Shown here piece by piece: positions 33,659 through 43,126 of a stretch of 64,000 nt of DNA. This stretch comes from Nitrospirota bacterium (GTDB lineage Bacteria; Nitrospirota; Nitrospiria; SBBL01; JAADHI01), in assembly GCA_029261215.1 (NCBI GenBank), contig JAJDBT010000055.1, positions 1-64,000 of the forward strand, given 5' to 3'. Position numbers and translations under genes: made by a program. Every line of letters starts with the position of its first letter. The first letter of the stretch is position 1. The notes beneath the pieces are model-generated. The model did no database searches, had not been told where the DNA came from, and worked only from the letters and a program-made list of their open reading frames with translations.

Positions 33659-34306
33659 ATGGCGACCGTCGATTTTAAACTCTACTTGATTGGCGATCGG
33701 CATCAGACTGTCGGTCGGCCCTTAAATGAAGTGATCCAATCTGCTGCTGAGGCGGGCATCGCCGCGTTTCAGTTTCGAGAAAAAGACCTCTCGCTTCGCG
33801 CTCAATTTGAATTGGCCAAACAGGTCCAAAACATCACAAAACAGTACGGAATGAAACTTCTAATTAATGACCGGATCGATTTATGTATCGCTCTGGATGC
33901 GAATGGAGTCCATCTACCCTCTTCTGGTTTCCCTGTGAATGTCGCAAGAAACCTCCTGGGACAACAAAAACTCATTGCGGTTTCTTGCCATTCGGAAAAA
34001 GAGGTCAAACAAGCCCAGGCCCTTGGCGCGGATTTTGCGGTTTTAGGGCCAGTTTTTGATACCCCCTCAAAACGCCATTATGGCCCCCCACTCTCACTGA
34101 AATCTTTCCATCAAATCAAACAAAAAACACAGATGCCGCTTTTTGCGATTGGAGGAATTAATTTAAGCCGAATCAATGCTGTTTTTTCATCAGGGGCAGA
34201 CGGTGTTGCACTCATTTCTGCTATTTCGACAGCAACAGATATCCACAACACTTGTCGCCAATTTCTCCAAAAAATTAATCAGGTCTCCACCCAAACAACA
34301 TCATAA
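33659..34306 (+). CDS. thiE: Thiamine-phosphate synthase
   Basis: This enzyme condenses HMP-PP and thiazole phosphate to thiamine phosphate (215 aa). The TIM-barrel signatures are present: FQFREKDLS (Q-x-R-x-K), LLINDRIDLCIALDANGVHLPSS, VSCHSEKE, FAVLGPVFDTPSKR and FAIGGINLSRI. It is the third gene of a thiS-thiG-thiE run. A short AGGG lies just before the ATG. The DXP-binding and HMP branches of the pathway are not encoded nearby. Confidence 0.93.
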   Translation: MATVDFKLYLIGDRHQTVGRPLNEVIQSAAEAGIAAFQFREKDLSLRAQFELAKQVQNITKQYGMKLLINDRIDLCIALDANGVHLPSSGFPVNVARNLLGQQKLIAVSCHSEKEVKQAQALGADFAVLGPVFDTPSKRHYGPPLSLKSFHQIKQKTQMPLFAIGGINLSRINAVFSSGADGVALISAISTATDIHNTCRQFLQKINQVSTQTTS

Positions 34307-34461
34307 AACATGGACAGACTTCTTGATGAAGCCTTCCTTGTGCTTCCTAGTAATATATCCAGCCTCTTCCTCTCGCTTGTATCCATAAAAGGAAATAAGG
34401 TAGATTAGATCGATATACACATAAACCTCTGATTTTTAAGAAGGGATTAAGTTTCTTATCC

Positions 34462-36240
34462 ATGACATTAGAAATCACATTTGTTTTCCTTCTCGTCCTT
34501 GCGACCGTTCTTCTTTTTGTTTCAGAAAAATTTCCCGTCGATCTGGTGGCCCTCATGGTCATGGCCAGCCTGCTCCTTAGCCGAATTATCAGCCCGGAAG
34601 AAGGGATTTCAGGCTTCAGCAACACGGCCACAGTCACAGTGGGTGCGATGTTTGTCATCAGCGCCGCGCTGTTTAAAACCGGCGCACTCAAAGTCATCGG
34701 AATTTATCTAGCGCGTATTGCCCGTCATAGCTTTTGGCTGGCCCTAATCTCGATGATGCTCGCTGTCGGCATCATCTCCGCCTTTGTCAATAATACAGCG
34801 ACGGTCGCGATCTTTATGCCCATCGTCCTGAATGTCGCACGTGAAGCTAAAGTCAGTCCCTCCAAATTGCTTATGCCGCTTTCATTTGCTTCAATGTTTG
34901 GCGGGACCTGTACCCTCATCGGGACCTCGACCAATATTCTGGTGAACTCCATCGCTGAACGGGATGGCATCCCCTCCTTTGGCATGTTTGAATTTTTTCC
35001 AGCAGGCATTTGGGTCTTTGGTGTCGGCATCCTATACATGATCCTCGTGGGTGTCCGTTTGATCCCAGGAAAACCAATCATGGAAGATTTGACTCAAAAA
35101 TTCGGAATGGGCGACTATTTGACCGAGGTGATTCTGCTCAAAAAAGCCATATCAGTCGGGAAAAAACTCGGAGACTCCCCGCTTGTGCAAGATCTGGATA
35201 TCGATATCCTCGAAGTATTTAGAAGCGGCCGACGCCTTCCCATTCCATCCCACGAAGTGATCCTTCAGGAATATGATGTACTGCGTGTGAGAGCCAGTGT
35301 CCAGAAAATACGGGAGATTCAGGAACGGGAAGGCATTGTCATTAAGTCAGGTCTCAAATGGAGGGATAAAGATCTGGAATCAGAAAATGCCGTTCTCGTA
35401 GAGGCCGTGATCGCCCCGCATTCGATGCTCGACGGGAAATCCCTGGAAGCGATTGGATTTAGAGACCGCTTTGGCGCCGCGCCTCTTGCAATCCGGCACA
35501 GCGGTGCCCTTCGGCACGAAAAACTCGAAACAACCATTTTACGGGGCGGAGATGCCCTCTTAATAGAGGTCAAACGAGATCACTTGCTTCAGCTCAAAAA
35601 ACATCCGGCCTTCGTTTTTATTTCAGAAGTGGCACTGCCCCTCTCTCGAAAAGAAAAGGTCGCCCCGGCTCTGGCCATTGTCGCTGGCGTAGTCATCACC
35701 ACCGCACTAGGCATTTTCCCAATCGTCGTGAGCGCCATCGTAGGCGCAGTACTCCTTATTTTAATTGGCTGCCTTAGTTTGGAGGAAGCATATGAAGCCA
35801 TCGATTGGAAGGTCATTTTCCTACTCGCAGGGCTCCTCACCCTGGGAATTGCCCTTGAAAAAAGTGGTGCGGCCGCTTTAATCGCGGATATCTTTATCAC
35901 GTACATCGGTCAATGGGGACCGACCGCCCTTCTTTCAGCATTGTTCTTTTTCACCACCATTTTAACCAACATTATGTCAAATAATGCGACCGCAGCCCTG
36001 CTTGCCCCTGTAGCGATTGTCGTGGCACAATCACAGGGATGGAGCCCCCGCCCTTTCCTCATGGCGGTCATGTTTGGCGCATCTCTGAGCTTTATGACCC
36101 CGATCGGTTATCAGACCAACACATTGATTTATGGCCCCGGACAGTATCGTTTTTCCGACTTTATGCGCGTGGGGACGCCACTCAACATTATTTTTTGGTT
36201 GATGCTGACTTGGCTTATTCCCATGCTTTGGCCTTTTTAG
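34462..36240 (+). CDS. SLC13/ArsB-type permease with two central RCK_C domains
   Basis: This is a 592-aa inner-membrane anion permease. Membrane segments flank a cytosolic middle (about residues 205-375) with two TrkA-C/RCK_C domains ([20 protein letters not shown] and the [19 protein letters not shown] part). SNT-like motifs occur in both halves ([15 protein letters not shown] and [14 protein letters not shown]). This layout fits SLT/SAC1-like sulfate or dianion carriers, with RCK domains that may gate transport by a ligand. It could feed the apr/sat pathway, but the substrate is inferred, not shown. It is monocistronic. Confidence 0.88.
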   Translation: MTLEITFVFLLVLATVLLFVSEKFPVDLVALMVMASLLLSRIISPEEGISGFSNTATVTVGAMFVISAALFKTGALKVIGIYLARIARHSFWLALISMMLAVGIISAFVNNTATVAIFMPIVLNVAREAKVSPSKLLMPLSFASMFGGTCTLIGTSTNILVNSIAERDGIPSFGMFEFFPAGIWVFGVGILYMILVGVRLIPGKPIMEDLTQKFGMGDYLTEVILLKKAISVGKKLGDSPLVQDLDIDILEVFRSGRRLPIPSHEVILQEYDVLRVRASVQKIREIQEREGIVIKSGLKWRDKDLESENAVLVEAVIAPHSMLDGKSLEAIGFRDRFGAAPLAIRHSGALRHEKLETTILRGGDALLIEVKRDHLLQLKKHPAFVFISEVALPLSRKEKVAPALAIVAGVVITTALGIFPIVVSAIVGAVLLILIGCLSLEEAYEAIDWKVIFLLAGLLTLGIALEKSGAAALIADIFITYIGQWGPTALLSALFFFTTILTNIMSNNATAALLAPVAIVVAQSQGWSPRPFLMAVMFGASLSFMTPIGYQTNTLIYGPGQYRFSDFMRVGTPLNIIFWLMLTWLIPMLWPF

Positions 36241-36308
36241 TTCTATGTTTTTCCCCCTGATTCAGCAGAATGTGCTAGGATGCCTTCTTTACTTTACAGA
36301 GACGCCAG

Positions 36309-37070
36309 ATGAGTAAAATTATCGCAATTGCCAACCAGAAAGGCGGGGTTGCCAAAACAACCACCGCTATCAATCTTGCCGCTTCACTGGCCGTCGCTGA
36401 AAAAGAGGTTTTATTGATAGACCTCGATCCCCAGGGAAATGCCACCAGTGGCGTGGGGGTCAACTATGATACATTGGGCGGGAGTGTTTACGATCTTTTG
36501 ATCGGCAGAAAAACCTTTCCAGATCTGAAAATAAAAACCAAGGTGCCTCATCTCGACCTTTTGCCTTCAAATATCGACCTTGTCGGCGCAGAGGTTGAAT
36601 TGACTCGCATGGAGGACCCTGAAACCCTCTTGAAAAAAGTATTGGACGGATTTCTCAGCCCCTACGATTATGTCATTATCGACTGTCCGCCTTCTCTCGG
36701 TTTTTTAACACTCAACAGCCTGACCATCGCAAACTCACTGCTTATTCCCCTTCAATGCGAATATTATGCATTAGAAGGCTTAAAGCTACTTTTAAGGACA
36801 ATGGAATTGGTCCAAAAATCGCTTAATCCCGAACTGGTCATTGAGGGCATTCTACTCACCATGTTTGACAACAGAAACAATCTCAACAATCAGGTTTCAG
36901 ACGAAGTTCACACGCATTTTGCCGATCAGGTTTTCAAAAGCATCATCCCCCGCAACATTACCCTGGCCGAAGCCCCAAGCCATGGACAGCCCGTCCTTTT
37001 TTACAGCGCAGTATCCCGAGGGGCTCAAGCTTATTTGGCCTTGGCCAAAGAAATCATTCAAAAAAAATAA
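36309..37070 (+). CDS. ParA/Soj family ATPase, orphan
   Basis: This is a 253-aa P-loop ATPase of the ParA (Soj) chromosome or cargo partitioning type. The deviant Walker A KGGVAKTT (Lys11, Lys16) and Walker B DYVIIDCPPSLG are clear, and IALEAPSHGQPVLFY-type ending (LAEAPSHGQPVLFY) matches Soj. No parB gene is next to it; the following gene is a TolB-like lipoprotein starting 9 bases downstream. It may therefore position a cargo such as a chemoreceptor or enzyme complex, or pair with a distant ParB. Confidence 0.9.
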   Translation: MSKIIAIANQKGGVAKTTTAINLAASLAVAEKEVLLIDLDPQGNATSGVGVNYDTLGGSVYDLLIGRKTFPDLKIKTKVPHLDLLPSNIDLVGAEVELTRMEDPETLLKKVLDGFLSPYDYVIIDCPPSLGFLTLNSLTIANSLLIPLQCEYYALEGLKLLLRTMELVQKSLNPELVIEGILLTMFDNRNNLNNQVSDEVHTHFADQVFKSIIPRNITLAEAPSHGQPVLFYSAVSRGAQAYLALAKEIIQKK

Positions 37071-37079
37071 AGGTCTCCA

Positions 37080-38312
37080 TTGAGGATATTTTTTATCACC
37101 ATTGTTTTCCTCTTTTTTCCCCTTCTAGCGGGTTGCGGAAACAGCACAACAGGGGAAAACCTGCCAAAAATTCTCAGCATTTCAACCAATACGGGAAAAC
37201 CTGAAGGCCCCGTGAGCGGCGGGACATCCGTCACCATTACCGGAATAAACTTTGGACATGACTCAGAGGTTTTTTTTGGAGAAAATCAAGCCGCTTCCGT
37301 TACCTTTCAAAACTCAAGACAACTCTTGGCAACGACAAGGCCGGTTTTTCTCTCCGGTCGCGTAACAGTCACCGTGACGACCGGAAGCCAAATTGATGTT
37401 GCTCCCTCAGCCTTTCTCTATACCCCGCTTGTGGCCTTTTCTTCTAATCGCACAGGGCCCTTTGACATCTTCACGATGGCCATTGACGGGACGGAGATCA
37501 AAAAAATTACGAATAATGCCCTCGGAGACTTACCCCAACCCGATTTGAAAGAAATTAATGATGTCCCTGCCTTCTCTCCCGACGGGAAAGAGATTGTATT
37601 TGAATCCAATAAAACCGGAAACCGGGAAATATTCATTGCCGGACGCACTGGAACAACACCGACAAATCTGACCCAAAATGCGGCCGCCGACAATACACCT
37701 TCTTTTTCCCCTGATGGCAACTTTATTGTTTTTTCGTCCAATCGACATGATCCAGCAAGTAACCCGACCAGTGACCCAGAGATTTTCCGAATAAAAAGGG
37801 ATGGTACGGCACTTCAGCAATTAACCTTCAACACCTCCAGAGAATTTGAACCCGCTTACTCCCCTGACGGGACAAGAATCGTCTTTGTCTCTGAAAGAAA
37901 TCGTTTGGATACCGACCTCTATATTATTGACAGTGCAGATGGAGGCAATGAAATACAGATTACAGGAAGCCCAGAAAACGACAGCAGTCCGACCTTTTCA
38001 CCGGACGGGACGCAAATCCTCTTTGTCCGTGAGCAAAACAATGCGAAGGAGCTGTACGCAGTCAAAAATGACGGAACAAACCTTATTCAACTCACGCTTG
38101 GTCAAGCGAATGTGAGCGACCCGGCTTTTGTAACCCAAAGGGACAACGCGCTCAACATTGTCTTTTCGAAAGAGGCCGCGGCAAAACCGGAAATTTTTAT
38201 CATCACATGTCGCGGATCAAGCACCTTCTTCGTTTTAAGTTGTGATGAAACAAGTGTGAAAAACCTTTCAGACCATGTGAATACCGACAATGCCCCGTCT
38301 CCCTCACCCTAA
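37080..38312 (+). CDS. Lipoprotein with IPT/TIG domain and TolB-like beta-propeller
   Basis: This is a 410-aa exported lipoprotein. The lipobox LLAGC sets lipidated Cys19. Residues about 30-110 form an IPT/TIG domain (GPVSGGTSVTITGINFG), followed by at least four TolB/PD40 repeats with the F-S-P-D-G motif (AFSPDGKEIVF, SFSPDGNFIVF, AYSPDGTRIVF, TFSPDGTQILF). Such propellers usually bind partners in the periplasm. The start is TTG at 37080 with AAAGG upstream. It lies 9 bases after parA and is likely co-transcribed. Confidence 0.82.
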   Translation: MRIFFITIVFLFFPLLAGCGNSTTGENLPKILSISTNTGKPEGPVSGGTSVTITGINFGHDSEVFFGENQAASVTFQNSRQLLATTRPVFLSGRVTVTVTTGSQIDVAPSAFLYTPLVAFSSNRTGPFDIFTMAIDGTEIKKITNNALGDLPQPDLKEINDVPAFSPDGKEIVFESNKTGNREIFIAGRTGTTPTNLTQNAAADNTPSFSPDGNFIVFSSNRHDPASNPTSDPEIFRIKRDGTALQQLTFNTSREFEPAYSPDGTRIVFVSERNRLDTDLYIIDSADGGNEIQITGSPENDSSPTFSPDGTQILFVREQNNAKELYAVKNDGTNLIQLTLGQANVSDPAFVTQRDNALNIVFSKEAAAKPEIFIITCRGSSTFFVLSCDETSVKNLSDHVNTDNAPSPSP

Positions 38313-38406
38313 AACCAATTCAATCAAAGGACTCGTCTCCTGTGTCTCCACCACCCAGGGGAAAAAGCTTGGATGTACTCGGAGCGCCACCTTTCTCAAA
38401 GCAAAA

Positions 38407-38787
38407 TCACTTCACAATAATACGCCCTCGCATGGCCCGACCGTGAATACCACAGTAATACTGACACGTCATGCGTTTAGAAAATGTTTTTTTAAATGTT
38501 CCGCCTGGGAGAATGCCCTCTGATTTGAATGCACAACCCCCTTTTTCTGCATCTCCCACAATAGAATGTGTCAGCTTATCATTATTTTTCCAAACAACAT
38601 GCCCTCCAAAATGAACAACAATGGGGTTTGGAGAAAACGACGCATCACCAAGATCGGATGCCTCAAAAACAATTGAAACTTCTTTCTTTTGAGGATCCGG
38701 AAAAAAATCACAAGCGGATAGAAAGATTGCAAAGAAAAACACCCCCACGATAGAGGATTTTTGAATACAGCGGGCCACAAAACACAT
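38407..38787 (-). CDS. Cupredoxin-like copper lipoprotein
   Basis: This is an exported electron-carrier-like protein (126 aa from the ATG at 38787). A lipobox FLSAC gives lipidated Cys26. The plastocyanin-type copper site is intact: His74 (LTHSIVG), Cys112, His115 and Met119 (YYCGIHGRAMRG). It should carry one electron in the periplasm; its partner is unknown, though a redox role with periplasmic Mo or haem enzymes is possible. The frame extends to a TTG at 38817, but that site has no Shine-Dalgarno. It lies beyond the rplT terminator, so it has its own promoter. Confidence 0.85.
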   Translation of the reverse strand: MCFVARCIQKSSIVGVFFFAIFLSACDFFPDPQKKEVSIVFEASDLGDASFSPNPIVVHFGGHVVWKNNDKLTHSIVGDAEKGGCAFKSEGILPGGTFKKTFSKRMTCQYYCGIHGRAMRGRIIVK

Positions 38788-38852
38788 GACTTTTCTCAGA
38801 GAAGTAACAGCATTCAAAATAACGCGCTTTTATAAAATAAATATAAAAATAA

Positions 38853-38902
38853 AAAAGGGCGACCCGCTTCTTTGACTCAAAATTGAAGCGGGTCGCCCTT
38901 TT
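38853..38902. terminator. Strong bidirectional terminator between rplT and the cupredoxin gene
   Basis: An 18-bp perfect stem (38853-38870 with 38885-38902) and a 14-nt loop end in T runs on both strands. It closes the thrS-infC-rpmI-rplT transcript on the minus strand. Confidence 0.9.
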
Positions 38903-38931
38903 AAATCTATTATAAAAACCGCGTTCAGAAA

Positions 38932-39300
38932 TTAACTGGCGACTGCCTTTGTTTTTTCCTGCATTTGGTGAATAATCTGGCTAAATCCGGCCGGATCATG
39001 CGCCGCAATCTCGGCCAAAATTTTTCGGTTCAGCTCAATTCCGGCGTTCTTTAATCCTTCCATCAAGCGACTGTAGGTCAAGCCATTCAAACGGGCCGCA
39101 GCATTGATACGCGCGATCCACAAACGTCTGAAGGCCCGTTTTTTGTTTCTACGGTCACGATAAGCATAGAGAAGGGACTTATCAACGGCTTCGGTTGCTG
39201 TTCTAAAAAGTTTACTTTTTGCGCCAAAATACCCCTTGGCCATTTTAAGACGCGCATTGCGTCGATGCCGGGTTTTAGGGCCTCCTTTTGCTCTTGGCAT
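38932..39300 (-). CDS. rplT: 50S ribosomal protein L20
   Basis: This is a highly basic 122-aa 23S-rRNA-binding assembly protein. [29 protein letters not shown] and [23 protein letters not shown] are diagnostic of L20. AGGAG precedes the ATG. It is last in the thrS-infC-rpmI-rplT cluster, the standard bacterial order. L20 represses this cluster in several bacteria; a binding site was not looked for in detail. Confidence 0.98.
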   Translation of the reverse strand: MPRAKGGPKTRHRRNARLKMAKGYFGAKSKLFRTATEAVDKSLLYAYRDRRNKKRAFRRLWIARINAAARLNGLTYSRLMEGLKNAGIELNRKILAEIAAHDPAGFSQIIHQMQEKTKAVAS

Positions 39301-39334
39301 ATCTTAACTCCTTGATTGTAAATTGGTTTCTTTT

Positions 39335-39535
39335 TTAAATGTATGGCAACGCGCGGAGAAGACCTTTTGCTTCCCCTTTAAAGACCATGACGCTTCCGCT
39401 CATATTTCGCTTTTGTTTTCTCGATTTATGAGTCAGCAAGTGTCGTTTTCCAGCTTTATTTCGCTTTAGCTTGCCCGATCCTGTTTTTTTAAACCTTTTT
39501 GCTGCGCCACGATGCGTTTTAATCTTAATTTTCAT
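39335..39535 (-). CDS. rpmI: 50S ribosomal protein L35
   Basis: This is a 66-aa basic ribosomal protein with the L35 pattern [22 protein letters not shown] and [18 protein letters not shown]. It starts immediately after the infC stop codon (zero gap) and is followed 34 bases later by rplT. Confidence 0.98.
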   Translation of the reverse strand: MKIKIKTHRGAAKRFKKTGSGKLKRNKAGKRHLLTHKSRKQKRNMSGSVMVFKGEAKGLLRALPYI

Positions 39536-40084
39536 TCATTCTCCTTTAGCCGATTTTGGGGCTAAGACCATAATCATATTGCGTCCTTCAAATTTGGGAG
39601 GGTATTCAGGTTGCCCAAATTCCTCTAACCGCTTCTGTATCTGAGCCATAATCTCCCAGCCTTTTTGTTTATAGGCCATCTCACGGCCACGAAACATTAA
39701 CGTAATCTTCACCTTATTTCTTTCCTCAAGGAAATCTCTTGCATGATTAATTTTAAAAACTAAGTCATGTTCCCCTGTATAGGGGCGAAACTTCACTTCC
39801 TTAAGGTGCCCACCCTTCTGGCTCGATTTAAGGGTACGCTCTTTTCTACTTAATTCGTACTTATATTTTCCAAAATCCATGATCCGGCAAACAGGCGGTT
39901 TTGCAGCAGGCGCTACCTCGACAAGATCCAAACCATACTCGACGCTTTTCGCAATCGCATCTTGCGGCGACATGATTCCCATCTGTTCGCTTTCAGGCCC
40001 AATGACACGAACCTCTCTCTCCCGAATATCCTCGTTTACCCTCATTCTTTTTGTATTCTGAGGTTTATTATCTCGTAGTGACAT
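39536..40084 (-). CDS. infC: Translation initiation factor IF-3
   Basis: IF-3 keeps ribosomal subunits apart and checks start codons and initiator tRNA (182 aa). Both domains are present: VNEDIREREVRVIG at the N-terminus, the linker MDFGKYKYELSRKER, and the C-terminal KEVKFRPYTGEHDLVFKINHARDFLEERNKVKITLMFRGRE. The start is ATG, not the AUU known from E. coli, so the classic self-discrimination start is absent here. The ATG overlaps the thrS stop by one base (TAATG). Given the many TTG starts and likely leaderless mRNAs in this region, IF-3 selectivity is of interest. Confidence 0.97.
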   Translation of the reverse strand: MSLRDNKPQNTKRMRVNEDIREREVRVIGPESEQMGIMSPQDAIAKSVEYGLDLVEVAPAAKPPVCRIMDFGKYKYELSRKERTLKSSQKGGHLKEVKFRPYTGEHDLVFKINHARDFLEERNKVKITLMFRGREMAYKQKGWEIMAQIQKRLEEFGQPEYPPKFEGRNMIMVLAPKSAKGE

Positions 40085-42009
40085 TACCCTCCGTTTACAG
40101 ATCCTCTTTGTACTATCTCATCTTTGATTTCTTCAATACAAGCATCAAATGGAAGCACACGGGTTTGGCCATCTCTTCCCCGAACAGCGACGGTCAGTTC
40201 TGACACTTCATTGTCACCCACAATCAGCATATAGGGAATCTTTAATAATTGGGCTTCACGAATTTTCAGCCCCATCTTTTCACTTCGGTGATCCACTTCG
40301 CTTCGAATGCCCACACCTTTCAGTGCACCCTGAAGTTTATCAGCATATTCACGATGATGTTCCGTAATGGGAATCACCTTGGTTTGTACAGGCGCAAGCC
40401 AGGTGGGAAAAGCGCCCGCATAGTGTTCCACTAGTACGCCAAAAAACCGCTCGATTGACCCCATAAGCGCCCGATGAATCATGATGGGTTGATGGGACTT
40501 TCCATCATCGCCACGATAGGACATTTCGAAACGTTCAGGAAGATTAAAATCAACCTGCACCGTTGTACACTGCCAGGAACGACCCAGAGAATCCTTGATT
40601 TTCATATCAATTTTAGGTCCGTAAAAAACCCCTTCGCCCGGATCAATCTCGTAAGGGAGCCCTTTTTGTTTCAAAGCACCCTCCAGAGCCGATGTCGCTT
40701 GCTCCCAGTGATCGAGGTCCCCGACGTACTTTTCAGGTCGGGTGGACAGGTAAATGTCATATTGCTCAAAACCGAAGGTACTCAAGACATGAGTTGTAAA
40801 ATCAAGCACTTTTAAGATTTCAGATTCAATCTGATCCGGGCGGCAAAAAATATGTGCATCATCCTGAGTAAACCCCCGGACGCGGAGCAGACCATGCAGT
40901 ACCCCTGAGCGCTCGTATCGATAAACAGTACCGAGTTCTCCCCACCTCAAAGGCAAATCCCGATAACTTCTGAGCGATGACTTGTAAATCATGATGTGAA
41001 AAGGACAGTTCATCGGCTTAATTTGGTAAGGGATGCCGTCCACATCAATCGGGTTATACATATTCTCTTTGTAAAAAGAGAGGTGTCCGCTTTGTTTCCA
41101 CAAGTCCTGTTTAGCCATATGGGGAGTCGAAACAAACTCATAACCTGCATTGAGATGCTCCTCCCGCCAGAAATCTTCAAGAACCTTCCTCACCATGGTC
41201 CCTTTCGGGTGCCAGAGAATTAAACCTGCACCGATCTGATCAGAGGTCGAAAAGAGATCCAGGGCTTTACCTAATTTTCGGTGATCTCGTTTTTTAATTT
41301 CTTCGAGGTGTTTTAAATGTGCATCCAGGTCAATTCGGCTGGCAAAGGAGGTTCCGTAAATTCGCTGCAGCATTTTATTATTTTCATCACCCCGCCAATA
41401 CGCGCCTCCTGTGGAGAGCAGCTTCATCGCCTTGATTCTTCCCGTTGACGGGACATGAGGTCCTCGACAAAGATCAACAAAATCTCCTTGCCGATACGCC
41501 GTAATGGGAGGGATCATTTCCCCACGAATCAGCTCCACTTTATAGGGTTCGTCCATTTCCTCAAAAAGCTGGATGGCTTCTTCCTTGCTCAATTCCATTC
41601 GGGAAATGGGAAGGTTCCGTTTAATAATTTCTTTAATTTTCTGCTCAATTTTTTCAAGATCTTCCGGGGTAAATGGCCGTTCGAAATCAAAATCATAATA
41701 AAATCCGTCTTGAATCGCAGGGCCAATGGTCACTTTCGCTGTCGGAAAAAGTTCTTTCACAGCCTGTGCCATAATATGAGCGGAGCTGTGTCTGTAAATT
41801 TCTCGGCCTTCAGGCGAGTCAAAGGAAAGCAACTCGATTTCGGCCCCTTCTTCAACGATCTCAGAAAGATCCTTCACAACACCATTCACCTGAACACCAA
41901 TCGTTTCCTTTGATTTTCCAAATGTTTTGAGAACATCGAAATAAGAAGTGCCACCAGGAACCTTCTTTTCATCTTGGCCTTTAAAGCGCAGTGTTATTTC
42001 TTTAATCAA
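40084..42009 (-). CDS. thrS: Threonine--tRNA ligase
   Basis: This is a class II synthetase charging tRNA-Thr (641 aa). The order is the N-terminal TGS domain, SAD editing domain (HSSAHIMAQAV with zinc-type His), catalytic core with zinc-binding PMNCPFHIMIYKS and the motif-2 RYERSGVLHGLLRVRGFTQDDAHIF, and the HGTP anticodon-binding end. The start is TTG at 42009 with only a weak AGG upstream; no closer start fits the TGS domain. No T-box leader is seen. It heads the infC operon. Confidence 0.97.
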   Translation of the reverse strand: MIKEITLRFKGQDEKKVPGGTSYFDVLKTFGKSKETIGVQVNGVVKDLSEIVEEGAEIELLSFDSPEGREIYRHSSAHIMAQAVKELFPTAKVTIGPAIQDGFYYDFDFERPFTPEDLEKIEQKIKEIIKRNLPISRMELSKEEAIQLFEEMDEPYKVELIRGEMIPPITAYRQGDFVDLCRGPHVPSTGRIKAMKLLSTGGAYWRGDENNKMLQRIYGTSFASRIDLDAHLKHLEEIKKRDHRKLGKALDLFSTSDQIGAGLILWHPKGTMVRKVLEDFWREEHLNAGYEFVSTPHMAKQDLWKQSGHLSFYKENMYNPIDVDGIPYQIKPMNCPFHIMIYKSSLRSYRDLPLRWGELGTVYRYERSGVLHGLLRVRGFTQDDAHIFCRPDQIESEILKVLDFTTHVLSTFGFEQYDIYLSTRPEKYVGDLDHWEQATSALEGALKQKGLPYEIDPGEGVFYGPKIDMKIKDSLGRSWQCTTVQVDFNLPERFEMSYRGDDGKSHQPIMIHRALMGSIERFFGVLVEHYAGAFPTWLAPVQTKVIPITEHHREYADKLQGALKGVGIRSEVDHRSEKMGLKIREAQLLKIPYMLIVGDNEVSELTVAVRGRDGQTRVLPFDACIEEIKDEIVQRGSVNGG

Positions 42010-42119
42010 GAGAAACCTGAAGAGAAGAGATGAAAAGACCTTTCACGTACGTGGGTTCTTTCAATAACATTGATAATGCAGGCTTTTTTAAAAACGTCAC
42101 ATATTTCCAGAAATTCTTA

Positions 42120-42194
42120 TGGTAGGCACGGGCGGTTTTGAACCGCCGACCTCTTGCGTGTCAAGCAAGCGCTCTCCCCCTGAGCTACGCGCCT
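42120..42194 (-). tRNA. tRNA-Val (anticodon GAC)
   Basis: This is a complete cloverleaf on the minus strand: acceptor AGGCGCG paired with CGTGCCT, D arm GCTC/GAGC, anticodon stem CTTGC/GCAAG with loop TTGACAC, T arm GGCGG-TTCAAAA-CCGCC, discriminator A and encoded CCA. The anticodon GAC (plus-strand 42160-42162) reads Val GTC/GTT. It lies 110 bases upstream of thrS on the same strand with its own strong promoter. Confidence 0.95.
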
Positions 42195-42214
42195 TCTGAG
42201 GCCAAACTGATTTT

Positions 42215-42243
42215 ATCGTATTCAAATGCGGGGTTCTTGTCAA
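42215..42243 (-). promoter_or_regulatory. Strong sigma-70 promoter of tRNA-Val
   Basis: A perfect TTGACA, a 17-nt spacer and TACGAT end 20 bases before the mature tRNA 5' end on the minus strand. Confidence 0.8.
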
Positions 42244-42511
42244 GCAAAATGGAAAGGAATGGCCCTTTTTCCTCCTCGATTCATTGGTTTAATCTCACCA
42301 AACCGTCAAATGGACACATTTGAACAAAATACAATCTAAAAATTTAATCTTGAAAAAAGACAAACTTAAAGGTAATATTCATTGGAAAATTTCGCTTTTA
42401 ATCGACAATTATCAATTAAACAGATTTTATTAGATTTAAAATAAAATGCAAGACAACGAATCAACTGACCGAGACACTTTATTCTGACCTTAAACAACCA
42501 AGGAGAATGAA
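42244..42511. other. AT-rich intergenic stretch before the PEP-CTERM gene
   Basis: The gap from 42195 to 42511 holds the tRNA promoter at its left end. The rest is AT-rich, with no ORF, hairpin or repeat I can support; a promoter for the PEP-CTERM gene must lie here, but none stands out. Confidence 0.4.
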
Positions 42512-43120
42512 ATGAGAAAACCCAATTCGACCTTATTAGCCTTTGTCATCCTTTTACTTCACTCAACATTTGCCCAAGCAGTCCCTGTAACAATCACATT
42601 TGATACCACAGCCCTTAGCTGTGGAGGCACCGCTCCTGCCAGCTATAGTGAGTCAGGAATGACCGTCACTTCCAGCGCTCATGTTCACGTCTGTGAAAAC
42701 CATCAAGGCCAGACACAAAGCCTAAGAAACCACAGAGGCAGTGTGACGCATCCCTACCTTTTTGAATACCTCAACGGATCTGCTTTTGATCTTATCCGTT
42801 TTGACCTCACAACACGCTTCAGAAGCAACGATTCTCTTGAATGGAACCCGGGAAGATCCACCTTTTCCTCCTCAAACGGAGGCCTCATAACAATTGATAC
42901 ACTGGGAACCACGACTTTTCTAGGATCTGAATGGCAAAACATCACTTGGTTGAGATGGGATCAGGGGACAAATCCGAATTTTTCAGTGCGTCAGACCAAT
43001 ACAGTCATGGATAATCTGGTGTTTGCGCCAAGTGTTGCACCTGTTCCCGAACCCTCAACCTTGATCTTGCTGGGCTCGGGTTTATTCGGTTTGCTCGGAT
43101 GGAAAAAAATGAAGGCCTGA
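42512..43120 (+). CDS. PEP-CTERM sorting-domain exported protein
   Basis: This is a 202-aa exported protein. A signal peptide (cleavage near AQAVP, residue 23) leads to a beta-rich domain with two Cys (Cys near LSCGGT and VHVCEN). The C-terminus (178-202) is a canonical PEP-CTERM: VPEPS, a hydrophobic helix, then the basic KKMK end. It should be processed by an exosortase/EpsH system and linked to the outer surface or exopolysaccharide, but no exosortase is in this window. AGGAG precedes the ATG. Confidence 0.86.
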   Translation: MRKPNSTLLAFVILLLHSTFAQAVPVTITFDTTALSCGGTAPASYSESGMTVTSSAHVHVCENHQGQTQSLRNHRGSVTHPYLFEYLNGSAFDLIRFDLTTRFRSNDSLEWNPGRSTFSSSNGGLITIDTLGTTTFLGSEWQNITWLRWDQGTNPNFSVRQTNTVMDNLVFAPSVAPVPEPSTLILLGSGLFGLLGWKKMKA

Positions 43121-43126
43121 AATTAG

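Noticed and set aside
41455-41913. Antisense 152-aa frame within thrS
   Set aside because: It is fully within thrS; the translated sequence is Phe-rich and unlike any protein.
42010-42119. T-box before thrS
   Set aside because: No T-box core (such as TGGNACCGCG-like bulge) is visible.
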